From Chloroflexota bacterium (GTDB lineage: Bacteria; Chloroflexota; Limnocylindria; Limnocylindrales; CSP1-4): DNA of 64,000 nt. The stretch spans positions 62,001-126,000 of the forward strand of contig JAHBUZ010000004.1 in the NCBI GenBank assembly GCA_019637815.1. The letters are read 5' to 3'. Position numbers and translations under genes: made by a program. The first letter of the stretch is position 1. Every line of letters begins with the position of its first letter. Below the pieces are notes generated by a model. The model did not search any database. It was not told the origin of the DNA and was given only the letters and a program-made list of their open reading frames with translations. Shown here piece after piece: positions 17,836 through 25,971 of this stretch.

Positions 17836-19164
17836 ATGACCGAGTCCGCGATCGCCATCCGTGCCCGCCGGCTGGAGCGGCTGCGGGACACCGGCGGTGG
17901 GTCGTCGGGTGGCGCGGCGGGTGATGGTCCATCGGCCGGCCCGACCTCGGGCCTGGTGGAGCGGCTCACGGTCGGGGATGCCGACCCGGTGCCCGTCCTG
18001 CCGAGCGGCGGTGGCCGGGACGGGGCGATCCGACTCGCCCGGACGCTCGGTGGCCATCTCAGCGAGCTCGAGGGCGGCACCGTGGTGGTCGTGGAGCGAC
18101 GGGTGCCACTCCCCGTGGATCTGGCACCGCTCCGGGAGCTGCCGGAGCCCGTGGACCCGTCACGGCCCATCATCTTCCTGGACACCGAGACGACCGGCCT
18201 CGGCACGGCGGCGGGCACGGTCCCCTTCCTGGTGGCGCTCGCGCGCTGGCAGGGTGATGACCTGGTCGTGCGTCAGCTGCTCCTGCCGGACCACCCGGAT
18301 GAGCCGGCGATGCTGACGCTGCTGGAGCGCCACCTGCCACCGGACAGCGTGCTCGTCACCTACAACGGGCGCACGTTCGACTGGCCGCTCATCGTGAGCC
18401 GCTATCGGCTGCATGGTCGACCGCCGCCCCGACTCGGCGCGCACCTCGACCTGCTGAGCGTGGCGCGCGCGCTGTGGCGCCATCGGCTGCCGGACGCGCG
18501 GCTCGCGACGGTGGAGGCGGCCATCGCCGGGGTCCGTCGATACGGCGACCTGCCGGGTGCGCTCATCCCGGAGCGCTACTTCCGCTGGCTGCGCGACGGG
18601 ACACCGGAGGTCTTCCCGGACATCCTCGTCCACAACGACCAGGACGTGGTGTCGCTCGCCCTGCTGCTGCGCGTGCTGGCGCACGAGGTCCTGCCGGGAC
18701 GCCGGCCGGGGGTCGGTCGCGTGGCCACGCGTGACCTGCTGCACCTGGGACGGATGTACGCGCGGCGCGGGGCCACGGCGGAGGCACTCGACTGCTATGA
18801 CGCCGCGCTCGAGCGGCTGTCCCTCCCGTGGCAGGAGCGGGAGCTCCAGGCCACGCTTGGCATGGAGCGGGCACGTGCCCTGGCGCGGCTCGGTCAGCGG
18901 GCGGAGGCACGCTCCGCGTGGGAGGCCGTGGCGCTGGAGGGCGGCCACCATGCGCCGCGCGCCTGGATCCAGGTCGCCAAGTCACTGGAGCACGCGGATC
19001 GCGACCCGCAGGCCGCCCAGCGTGCCGCGCGACGTGCGGCCACGATCGCCGCGCGGTTGCGCTTCCTGGGCGAGCCGCAGCCGACCGTCGAGCGGGACCT
19101 GTCACGACGTCTCGCGCGTCTGGCACGGCGCCTCGGCGAGGCGGGTCGGGACCGGGCCGCCTGA
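17836..19164 (+). CDS. mrfB: MrfB/YprB-family RNase H-like 3'-5' exonuclease with TPR tail
   Basis: A 442-residue protein. After a flexible head, residues about 110-285 form a DnaQ-like exonuclease: IIFLDTETTGL (DxE metal ligands), TYNGRTFDWPLI, and HNDQDVVSLALLL with the last Asp. The C-terminal 150 residues form TPR-like helical repeats (LGRMYARRGATAEALDCYDAAL). In Bacillus this protein works with the MrfA helicase in mitomycin C repair. ATG 17836 is chosen because upstream frame sequence overlaps the mrfA 3' end and has no family similarity. Confidence 0.88.
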   Translation: MTESAIAIRARRLERLRDTGGGSSGGAAGDGPSAGPTSGLVERLTVGDADPVPVLPSGGGRDGAIRLARTLGGHLSELEGGTVVVVERRVPLPVDLAPLRELPEPVDPSRPIIFLDTETTGLGTAAGTVPFLVALARWQGDDLVVRQLLLPDHPDEPAMLTLLERHLPPDSVLVTYNGRTFDWPLIVSRYRLHGRPPPRLGAHLDLLSVARALWRHRLPDARLATVEAAIAGVRRYGDLPGALIPERYFRWLRDGTPEVFPDILVHNDQDVVSLALLLRVLAHEVLPGRRPGVGRVATRDLLHLGRMYARRGATAEALDCYDAALERLSLPWQERELQATLGMERARALARLGQRAEARSAWEAVALEGGHHAPRAWIQVAKSLEHADRDPQAAQRAARRAATIAARLRFLGEPQPTVERDLSRRLARLARRLGEAGRDRAA

Positions 19165-19172
19165 GGGGTCGG

Positions 19173-19194
19173 GCGCGCCGAGGTGCCGGCGCGC
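19173..19194 (+). terminator. Possible terminator hairpin after mrfB
   Basis: A perfect 7-bp stem GCGCGCC/GGCGCGC with an 8-nt loop begins 8 bp after the mrfB stop. Only TTCGT follows, so a classic U-tract is lacking. It lies between convergent genes, where termination is expected. Confidence 0.45.
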
Positions 19195-19198
19195 TTCG

Positions 19199-19290
19199 TC
19201 AGCGGATGCCGAGCGACGTCGGCGGATGCCGAGGGGCGCCCGTAGGTGCCGAGGGGGGCCCGCGGATGCCGAGTGGCGCCCGCAGGTGCC
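19199..19290. repeat. Degenerate 20-21-bp tandem repeat between convergent genes
   Basis: About four units of the type GCGGATGCCGAGNGGCGCCCG, the last ending at the stop of the PLP-enzyme gene. Alternate units read GGATGCCGAG and AGGTGCCGAG. Units are too short and have no spacers, so this is not a CRISPR array. Confidence 0.75.
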
Positions 19291-20532
19291 TCAGCGCGCC
19301 AGGATGGTCTCCAGCTCGTCGAGCGTGCGGTCGATCTCCTCGGGCGTCGTGTAGTGGACGAAGCCCAGGCGGACCACCCCGCCCTGCTCCGCGAGGCCGA
19401 GTCGCTCGATGAGGCCCTGGGCATAGAAGTGCCCATCCCAGGCCAGGATCCCGGCGTCACCCAGTCGCTCCGCGATATGCCGCGGCGCGACCCCATCGAC
19501 GCTGATGCTGAAGGTCGGCGTCCGCTCGGTCAGCCGCGATGGGTCGGTGATGCCCCAGGTCCGGACGGCCGGGATGGTCGCGATGCCGTCCAGGAAGCGC
19601 GCCGACAAGGTCCGCTCGTACGTGGCGATGGCGGACATCGAGGCGACCAGTCGCTCCCGTCGACCCCCCGGCGCGTCGGCCACCGACTCGAGGTAGCGGA
19701 CGGCCGCGAGGGTGCCCGCGATCCCCTCGAAGTTCGGCGTGCCCGTGGAGTAGCCATGGGATGACGGACGCACCTTGACCGGGGTCATGGGCGCCGCGAC
19801 CGATGCGCGCATGTACAGCGCGCCCACGTGCGGTCCGAACCACTTGTACGCGGAGGTGACCAGGAAGTCGGTGTCCAGCGCCTGGACGTCGATGGGGCCG
19901 TGGGGTGCGTAGTGGACCGCATCCACCCACGTCAGGGCACCCACCGCGTGTGCCCGACGCACGATCTCCGCGACCGGGTTGATGGTGCCCAGCGCGTTCG
20001 AGGCGTAGCCGACGGCCACCAGCCGCGTCCGGGGCCCGAGCGCAGCATCGAGCGAGTCGAGGTCGAGCGTGCCATCCGCCTCCTGGATGTCCACGACCCG
20101 GACCTCGAGCCCTCGATCGGCGGCCATCTGACGCCACGGAGAGACGTTCGCCTCGTGGTCGAGGGTCGTCACGACCACCTCGTCACCAGGGCCGAACAGG
20201 GCCCCGATGGAGCGACTCACGTGGAAGGTGAGGGTCGTCATGTTCGCGCCGAACACGATCTCGTCCGGTGACGCGGCACCGAGCAGGTCCGCGACCGCCG
20301 CGTGGGCCTCCGCCACCATGGCATCACTGCGGCGGCTGGTCACGAACGCACCACCATCGTTCGCGTTCATCGTCCGGTAGTAGTCCGCGACCGCCTCGAT
20401 GACCTCGTTCGGCACCTGGGTCCCACCGGGGCCATCGAGGAACACCAGCGGTCGCCCGCCCTGCTCCAGCGAGAGCGCCGGAAAGCGCGACCGGAGCGCG
20501 GTGACGTCGAACGATGGCGGCGGGGTGGTCAT
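19291..20532 (-). CDS. Cysteine desulfurase-like PLP-dependent protein (aminotransferase class V)
   Basis: A 413-residue fold-type-I PLP enzyme. PLP-site features: FGANMTTLTFHV cofactor-binding loop, VDAVHYAPHG with the Asp pairing to pyridinium N, and the Schiff-base Lys in SAYKWFGPH (about residue 227). The sequence resembles the cysteine desulfurase-like subgroup that lacks the mobile catalytic-Cys loop of IscS/SufS, so desulfurase activity is not assured. The start overlaps the upstream kinase stop by 4 bp, suggesting a shared small-molecule pathway that I cannot name. Confidence 0.82.
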   Translation of the reverse strand: MTTPPPSFDVTALRSRFPALSLEQGGRPLVFLDGPGGTQVPNEVIEAVADYYRTMNANDGGAFVTSRRSDAMVAEAHAAVADLLGAASPDEIVFGANMTTLTFHVSRSIGALFGPGDEVVVTTLDHEANVSPWRQMAADRGLEVRVVDIQEADGTLDLDSLDAALGPRTRLVAVGYASNALGTINPVAEIVRRAHAVGALTWVDAVHYAPHGPIDVQALDTDFLVTSAYKWFGPHVGALYMRASVAAPMTPVKVRPSSHGYSTGTPNFEGIAGTLAAVRYLESVADAPGGRRERLVASMSAIATYERTLSARFLDGIATIPAVRTWGITDPSRLTERTPTFSISVDGVAPRHIAERLGDAGILAWDGHFYAQGLIERLGLAEQGGVVRLGFVHYTTPEEIDRTLDELETILAR

Positions 20533-21452
20533 GGACGGAGTCGCTCCTCGATGCGCTGACGGGTGGGCACGGCATCCAGGCCGACCCCCTCGACCGTGAG
20601 ACTACCGGCGGCAGCAGCGAACCGCAGCGCGCGTGAGACACCGTCCGACCCGTTGCTGACGCCATCGAGCAGGACCAGGGCGCACAGCAGGGCCGCGAGC
20701 GTGACGTCGCCGGCACCCGTGGCGTCCACCTCGTGCGTGGCGGCGATGGCAGGGAACATCCGCCCTCGAAGACGGCCCTCACTGCGGCGCACCAGCAGAC
20801 CACCCAGCTCGCCGGCACTCAGCAACAGCGATGCGCCGGGTCCCGCCAGGTCGAGCAGCATCGCCAGCGGGGTGTCCGGCCGGACGTCGTGACGGCTCAC
20901 CCCGATGAGCCCGGCACGTGTCACCAGGCGCGACGGCGAAGGGGCGATCGGGCGTACTCGCTCCCCCGCGGCGATGTGTCGCAGGATGCCCTGCCACCCG
21001 AGGGCGACCCGGGCGTCCGATGGGGGCACGTCCGCCCAGGCGTCGGGCACCTCGCCAGCGACCGGCGCCAGCATCCACGCGCGCGCGGCGCGCCATCGAT
21101 CGGGCAGCGCGTCGGTCGGGATGGGCGTGGAGACGCTGTGACACGTCTGCACGCGACCACCCGGTCGTTCGACGTTGTGGAACACCGGACCGGTCGCCAG
21201 GGGGACGCGCACGACCTCGGCACCCGCGGTCTCCAGGAGCCCGATCTCGCGGGCGTCCGCCGCCAGCGCATCCACGCCCAGGACCACGCCCGTCCGGAGG
21301 CCCAGCCGTGCGCAGGCGAGCGCGCCGTAGGTGACGCCCCCGCCGAGCCGCCAGCCCCGGGGATCGTCGGCGTCGATATCGCGCGCCGCCGCGCCCACGA
21401 CCACGACGTCCGGCACCTGCGCCCGGGCGTCCACGTGTGGATGGTCGGTCAC
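20529..21452 (-). CDS. PfkB/ribokinase-family carbohydrate kinase
   Basis: A 307-residue PfkB-family kinase. The N-terminal substrate domain starts VVVVGAAARDID and GGGVTYGALACARLG; the C-terminal signature DATGAGDVTLAALL carries the catalytic Asp and anion hole. The middle region, including LLLSAGELGGL, is less conserved, so the substrate (sugar or nucleoside) is not predictable. GTG start 21450-21452 has GGAGGG 4 nt upstream. It is divergent from the 21490 gene with overlapping -10 elements. Confidence 0.82.
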   Translation of the reverse strand: MTDHPHVDARAQVPDVVVVGAAARDIDADDPRGWRLGGGVTYGALACARLGLRTGVVLGVDALAADAREIGLLETAGAEVVRVPLATGPVFHNVERPGGRVQTCHSVSTPIPTDALPDRWRAARAWMLAPVAGEVPDAWADVPPSDARVALGWQGILRHIAAGERVRPIAPSPSRLVTRAGLIGVSRHDVRPDTPLAMLLDLAGPGASLLLSAGELGGLLVRRSEGRLRGRMFPAIAATHEVDATGAGDVTLAALLCALVLLDGVSNGSDGVSRALRFAAAAGSLTVEGVGLDAVPTRQRIEERLRP

Positions 21453-21472
21453 TGGTCCCTCCGGCTGGCCGG

Positions 21473-21489
21473 CCTATACTCGGGCGACG
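21473..21489. promoter_or_regulatory. Overlapping divergent -10 elements
   Basis: The eight bases CCTATACT (21473-21480) read TATACT on the plus strand, ending 9 nt before ATG 21490 (leaderless-like), and TATAGG on the minus strand, about 20 nt before the GTG of the kinase gene, which has its own GGAGGG. This is the geometry of a bidirectional promoter with shared -10 bases. Confidence 0.45.
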
Positions 21490-21876
21490 ATGGCATTGCG
21501 CGATGGTGATCCGATCTGGTTCTACGAGCTGCACGAGGGTGACGACGACCTGTTCGCGGACGTCCTCCTGGCGCACGACCTGGAGTATGACGAGCAGGAG
21601 CTCCTCGACCTGGTGCTCGAGGCGCGGAGCGCGGTGCTGGCGCACTACACCGAGGACACCCTGAGCGAAGCGGTCGCCAACGAGCTCGCGCGTCGGCACG
21701 GGTTCCTCGTCGTGGACGATACGCAGCTGCGGGCGGCGATCACCGTCTCCGCGAACGAGGGCGAGACCGCGGTGGCTCCAGTCGACGAAGCCGGTGGCGG
21801 GCAGGCGCTCGCGGATGAGTACCGGAGCCTCCTCGTGGACATCGACAAGGAGGACCGTCGCTGGGGTCCTGACTGA
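21490..21876 (+). CDS. Conserved acidic protein of unknown function
   Basis: A 128-residue protein, MALRDGDPIWFYELHEGDDD..., strongly acidic, mostly helical, with no transmembrane span, signal peptide or metal motif. I do not recognise a characterised family. The start is set by the ATG 9 nt after TATACT; the frame is open upstream but overlaps the kinase 5' end. Monocistronic, followed by a hairpin. Confidence 0.7.
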   Translation: MALRDGDPIWFYELHEGDDDLFADVLLAHDLEYDEQELLDLVLEARSAVLAHYTEDTLSEAVANELARRHGFLVVDDTQLRAAITVSANEGETAVAPVDEAGGGQALADEYRSLLVDIDKEDRRWGPD

Positions 21877-22440
21877 CCGTCGGCGGTCTTGTGGCCCGCC
21901 TGGGCCGTTCCGGGTCGGGCGTCGGCGGACGCTCGCGATCCGTGCTCAGCCGCGGTGTGGCCCTGTCCCTCCCGAGTCATATCGGAGCATCACGCCCGTC
22001 GCGAACGACGTCCGCGGGTAGGTTGGTGCGTTGGTGCGTCGGTGCGTCGCCCGGCCGGAGGTCAGGGCCACGTGGTCTGACTGGTCGGCCACGTGCCACT
22101 CGCTGACGGGCCGACGATGCAGGCCCACGCTCGGACATGATCGCCGATCGCCCGACCAGTCGAACCGTCTGGCATGGAAGCAAGCCCAGCACGCCGGCTC
22201 ATGGTCCGCCAGTGCGATCGATCGGCCAGAAAGCAGGGCGACCGACAGCAGGACGGGGACCAGTGACGGCCTCGCGGCCCCCTGATGCTCCGATGTGCCT
22301 CAGGTGAGGCAGGTCCTTCCCCAAACCGAGCGTGGAGACGATCCGCGAGCCCTGACCCGCGCACATCCGCAGCGAGCGATCGGACGACTTGACGAAGGCG
22401 CCACCGCGACAGCCGGCGAACTCGGGCGCCGGGGCAACGG
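21877..22440. other. Long intergenic region with no supported gene
   Basis: Together with the repeat that follows this makes about 700 bp without a convincing gene. It contains three 8-bp repeats (TTGGTGCG-like, 22023-22046) and a hairpin just after 21876. Short open frames on both strands show no recognisable protein; one minus-strand frame is open from the YchF-like gene antiphase through to 22199, but this is likely GC-bias artefact or a decayed gene. Confidence 0.6.
21893..21906 (+). terminator. Possible terminator hairpin after the acidic protein gene
   Basis: Stem GGCCC/GGGCC with a GCCT loop, 16 bp after the stop codon, followed by GTT only. Confidence 0.35.
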
Positions 22441-22448
22441 AGACGAAC

Positions 22449-22572
22449 CCCAGCGAGCGCTCAGGCGGTCCAGACGAAGGCGGCGGGAGCACGTGAGCGA
22501 AGCGCACCTCCTGGTGCGTGAGCGAGCGCGCGCAGCGCCAACGCCGCCATCGGCGTCCGCGCCCGCAGGCGT
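22449..22572 (-). repeat. Dispersed hairpin element, copy B (downstream of the YchF-like gene)
   Basis: Left module TCAGGCGGTCCAGACGAAGG begins at 22461; the hairpin is CGCACC (22503-22508), loop TCCT, GGTGCG (22513-22518), flanked by GTGAGCGAA and TGAGCGAGCGCGCGCAG, then CCAACGCCGCCAT. It sits within 12 bp of the stop codon of the minus-strand gene. Confidence 0.8.
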
Positions 22573-23673
22573 CTACACGTTGAAGAGGACCTCGATCACG
22601 TCGCCGTCCTTCACCCGATAGGTCTTGCCCTCGGAGCGCAGCTTGCCGTGCTTGCGCGCCTCGGCGACCGAGCCGAGCGCCAGGAGATCCTGCCAGTCGA
22701 CCACCTCCGCCCGGATGAAGCCGCGAGCGAGATCGGTGTGGATGGAGCCTGCCGCATCGACCGCGGTAGCACCATCGGGGATGGTCCATGCCCGGGTCTC
22801 GTCGTGCCCGGCCGTGAAGAACGAGATCAACCCCAGCAGCTGGTAGCTCAGTCGGATCACCCGCTCCAGGCTCGAGCCTTCCAGGCCGAGGTCCTGGCGG
22901 AACACCTCCGCCTCGTCCTCGGGCAGCTCGCCCAGCTCCATCTCGATGCGCGCCGAGAGCGCCTCGACCATGGTCTGCTGGTGCGTGATCCGGGCCCGCA
23001 CCTCCTCCACGAGCTCGGCGGCACGGGCGATGTCCCCCTCCCCGATGTTGAGCAGCAGGAGCACCGGCTTCTCGGTCAGGAACCGGAAGCCCCGAACGCG
23101 CAGCGCCTCGTCCGCGGTCAGGCCGATGTCCCGGATGGGACGGCCCTCGGTGAGCGCCGGCAGGATCCGCTCCAGGACGACCAGCTCGCGCTCGTTCGCC
23201 TCCCGCTCCGCGGGCGTGCCGTGCCGGCCGCTCGTGCGCAACTTCTCGACCCGCTTCTCCACGACCGCCAGGTCCGCGAGCGTGAACTCCAGCTCCAGCC
23301 GCTCGATGTCCCGCCACGCGTCGACGCTCCCATCGGGGTGCGCCACGGACGGGTCATCGAAGGCCCGCACCACGTGGAGCAGCGCATCCGCCGTGCGGAG
23401 CCGGGCCAGCTGATCGGCGGGGATGTCCGCGGTGGGCACCCCATCGGTGCTCGCCGGCGGCGCCGGGAGGTCGACATAGGTGACGTCCGCGGGGACCTCT
23501 CGCTTTGGCTTGAACAGGGCCGTGAGCTTCGTCAGCCGCTCGTCGGGCACCTTGACCACGCCCGTGTTGACGGTCATGCCACCGAAGCCACCGGTCTCCG
23601 CGTGGCCGCGCGTCAGCGTGTTGAAGGTCGTGGACTTGCCGGCTCGTGCCAGCCCCACGATCGCGATCTGCAT
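22573..23673 (-). CDS. ychF: Divergent YchF/OLA1-like GTPase-fold ATPase (TGS domain)
   Basis: A 366-residue Obg-superfamily protein. The P-loop reads GLARAGKST instead of the usual GLPNVGKST; the G3 region is YVDLPAPPAS, not DxxG; the G4 site is LLNIGEGD. Residues about 280-366 form the TGS/DUF933 domain ending in YRVKDGDVIEVLFNV, which is diagnostic of YchF. A coiled-coil-like helical insert lies at 125-175. YchF binds ribosomes and prefers ATP; the altered P-loop and G3 mean this may be a paralogue with a shifted role. ATG 23673 lies 8 bp after the dehydrogenase stop. Confidence 0.82.
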   Translation of the reverse strand: MQIAIVGLARAGKSTTFNTLTRGHAETGGFGGMTVNTGVVKVPDERLTKLTALFKPKREVPADVTYVDLPAPPASTDGVPTADIPADQLARLRTADALLHVVRAFDDPSVAHPDGSVDAWRDIERLELEFTLADLAVVEKRVEKLRTSGRHGTPAEREANERELVVLERILPALTEGRPIRDIGLTADEALRVRGFRFLTEKPVLLLLNIGEGDIARAAELVEEVRARITHQQTMVEALSARIEMELGELPEDEAEVFRQDLGLEGSSLERVIRLSYQLLGLISFFTAGHDETRAWTIPDGATAVDAAGSIHTDLARGFIRAEVVDWQDLLALGSVAEARKHGKLRSEGKTYRVKDGDVIEVLFNV

Positions 23674-23680
23674 CCCTGGT

Positions 23681-24691
23681 TCAGTACCCCCTGGCGGTGT
23701 CCACGGTGTTCAGCAGCGGCTCCCCCGCGATGTACCGGGACAGGTTGTCGCAGAACAGCTCGATGCTCCGATCGAGCACCCGACCACTGGTCCACGAGGT
23801 GTGCGGCGTGATGATGACGTCGTTCCGGCCGTACAGCGGTGAGCCCGGCGGGAGCGGCTCCTCCCGGAACGCATCCAGGATGGCGCCGCCCATGGGACCG
23901 TCCTCGAGCGCGCGCAGCAACGCCCGCTCGTCGATGAGGCCGCCACGCGCGACGTTGATGAGCCACGACCCGGGCTTCATGCCGCCCAGGGTGCGCTCGT
24001 TCATGAGATCCGCCGTATCGGCCGTGAGCGGCAGCGCCAGCACGACCATGTCGCTCTCCGCGAGCAGCTCCCCCAGCTGATCCGCACCGTACATCCGCGC
24101 GATGCCGGGGATCCCGGCCGTGGCACCCGCCCCACCCGCCTGCCGGCGCATGGCGACGACCCGCGCACCGAACGCCAGCGCCCGCTCCGCGACCGCCCGA
24201 CCGATGGAGCCGAGGCCCACGATGCCCACGGTGATGTCCCGCATCTCGGTCGCCAGGAGCGGCTGCCAGGTCCGCTCACGCTGGAGCTCGAGCAGCTGCG
24301 GCAGCCGGCGGATGACCGCGAGGATCATCATCAGGACGTATTCCGCGATGGGCTCCGAGAAGACGCCCCGCGCGTTCGTGATGACCAGGCCCCGATCCTG
24401 GGCGCTGGGCACGAGCACCCGCTCGACACCCGCGGTCGCGGAGTGGACCCACGCGAGGTGTGGTGCACGCGCGAGGATGCGCTCGAAGGTCGCGGCGGGC
24501 AGCGGGCCCCGGAGCATCACCTCGACGTCATCGAGCGGTCCGTCCGCGAGGCCCTCCAGCGACACGGTGACGATGCGCGTGCTCGGCGCCACCGCCGCGA
24601 TGCGCGCGATGTCCGCGTCGCGATACCGGGCCGACAGGATGGGCGTGAGCGCGATCGCCGCGGGCGCTCGACCGTGGCCGGGCGCCATCAT
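23681..24691 (-). CDS. D-isomer-specific 2-hydroxyacid dehydrogenase
   Basis: A 336-residue NAD(P)-dependent dehydrogenase. Rossmann motif VGLGSIGRAVAERAL (about residues 165-180), then LALPLTADTADLMN, NVARGGLIDERAL with the catalytic Arg, and PHTSW with the catalytic His near residue 300. The Glu of the Arg/His/Glu triad falls in FREEPLPPGSPLY. The substrate (phosphoglycerate, glyoxylate or another 2-keto acid) is not determined. The ATG overlaps the stop of the upstream DUF2342 gene (ATGA), so it belongs to the murI-ychF operon. Confidence 0.88.
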   Translation of the reverse strand: MMAPGHGRAPAAIALTPILSARYRDADIARIAAVAPSTRIVTVSLEGLADGPLDDVEVMLRGPLPAATFERILARAPHLAWVHSATAGVERVLVPSAQDRGLVITNARGVFSEPIAEYVLMMILAVIRRLPQLLELQRERTWQPLLATEMRDITVGIVGLGSIGRAVAERALAFGARVVAMRRQAGGAGATAGIPGIARMYGADQLGELLAESDMVVLALPLTADTADLMNERTLGGMKPGSWLINVARGGLIDERALLRALEDGPMGGAILDAFREEPLPPGSPLYGRNDVIITPHTSWTSGRVLDRSIELFCDNLSRYIAGEPLLNTVDTARGY

Positions 24692-25971
24692 GGGGTCGCC
24701 CCCGGATCGGTCACAGCCGGGCTGCTCGACGTGACGCCATCCCCGCTCACTTCGGCGCGGACACCCCGCGGGCCGTCCGTCAGCGCGTCCGGCACCACGC
24801 GCCGGACCCACGCCACGGGATCGGCCATCTCGGCATCGGTGGGCAACGCCGCGGGACCGTCCCAGATGTGCGCGATGGCGCGCTCGCCCCCAGCCGCGTA
24901 CACGCCGGCCACGAACCGCTCGCCCCGACGGTACTGCTCGAGCTTCATGTCCATGCCCGTGAGTCGGGCCACGATGCGGTCGATGCCCGTACGTCGCTGG
25001 TCGCGTCGCTGCTCGAACCGTCGGCGGATGGATGCGACGTCCGGCAGGACCTGTTCGCCGACATCGTCCATGACCCAGTCGCTGAACCCCTCCAGCAGGC
25101 TCATCACGAGCTGGACCTCCCGCAGCAACCCTCGCTGCTCGGGTGACATGAAACCGACGATCGACCCCTCCGCCGCGGCCGACCGCCAGCGCTCGATGAG
25201 ATGACGCATGCCCCGTGCCTGGAGCTGCTTCGCCTCACCCAGGAAGCCATCGATCTGGCGCTCCAGGCGCTCCCGGAGATAGGGCCGCAGCCACGGATGT
25301 GCCTCCAGCTCGAAGGCGTGGGTCGCCTCGTGGAGCGCGATCCAGGTCCGGAACCGGTCGAGTGGGATGCCCAGGCTCCGGGCGGTACCCCGGATGTTCT
25401 CCTCGACGAACAGGAGCCGCCCTGGCGCCTCCTCCGCGGACAGCAGCGCGATGTCGTACTGGCCGAGCACCCGCGTGCCGAGCCACGACAGCAGCAGCCC
25501 GACCTGGCGCGTGGCGATGTATCGGTTGGCGACCCGGGCGACGCTGGCGCTCTCGGCGGCACGTGCCCCGAGCGCGGACGTCTCCAGGTGCCCGATGAGG
25601 TCCCGGAACGCGCCGATGTTGGCGGCCGCCCAGCCGGCCCGATCCACGACCGCATGTCGCTCCACGACCCCCGGCAGCGGCTGGCCAAGACGCGCCTCCA
25701 GGAGCGGCACGATGCGGGTCATGATCGCGGCATACGCGGGACCCGCCGCGGTCAGCTCCGCGGTCCGCAGCGCGCCGGGTGCACGTCGGAGGCGCGTGGC
25801 CGCGATCGACTCGGCCGTCGCCCAGTCCACGAGACTCGGGTCATCGCCGAGGCGTCGCCGTGCCATCCGCTGTGCGACGAGCCCGACGCCCAGCGCGGCA
25901 CCCACGGCCGCGGCGCGCCACAGCCCCGCGCGCGTGGCGCGTGCGGCGAGACCCGCCGCCTGGCCGGTCAT
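24688..25971 (-). CDS. DUF2342-type zinc-dependent metalloprotease
   Basis: A 427-residue protein with HEATHAFELEAHPWL (HExxH near residue 213) and the downstream helix MSLLEGFSDWVMDDVG whose Glu is a likely third ligand. This is the family often named coenzyme F420 biosynthesis-associated protein in Actinobacteria and Chloroflexota. A hydrophobic helix at 18-35 may anchor it. No F420 biosynthesis gene is in the window, so the link is only by family name. It overlaps murI (25968-25971) and the dehydrogenase (24688-24691). Confidence 0.85.
   Translation of the reverse strand: MTGQAAGLAARATRAGLWRAAAVGAALGVGLVAQRMARRRLGDDPSLVDWATAESIAATRLRRAPGALRTAELTAAGPAYAAIMTRIVPLLEARLGQPLPGVVERHAVVDRAGWAAANIGAFRDLIGHLETSALGARAAESASVARVANRYIATRQVGLLLSWLGTRVLGQYDIALLSAEEAPGRLLFVEENIRGTARSLGIPLDRFRTWIALHEATHAFELEAHPWLRPYLRERLERQIDGFLGEAKQLQARGMRHLIERWRSAAAEGSIVGFMSPEQRGLLREVQLVMSLLEGFSDWVMDDVGEQVLPDVASIRRRFEQRRDQRRTGIDRIVARLTGMDMKLEQYRRGERFVAGVYAAGGERAIAHIWDGPAALPTDAEMADPVAWVRRVVPDALTDGPRGVRAEVSGDGVTSSSPAVTDPGATP

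Noticed and set aside
19199..19290. Possible CRISPR array
   Set aside because: Repeat units are directly adjacent with no spacers, 20-21 bp long and degenerate; there are no cas genes in the window.
22199..23317. Minus-strand frame overlapping the YchF-like gene and the repeat
   Set aside because: The first part is antiphase to the YchF-like gene and the tail is translated from the repeat; no family similarity.
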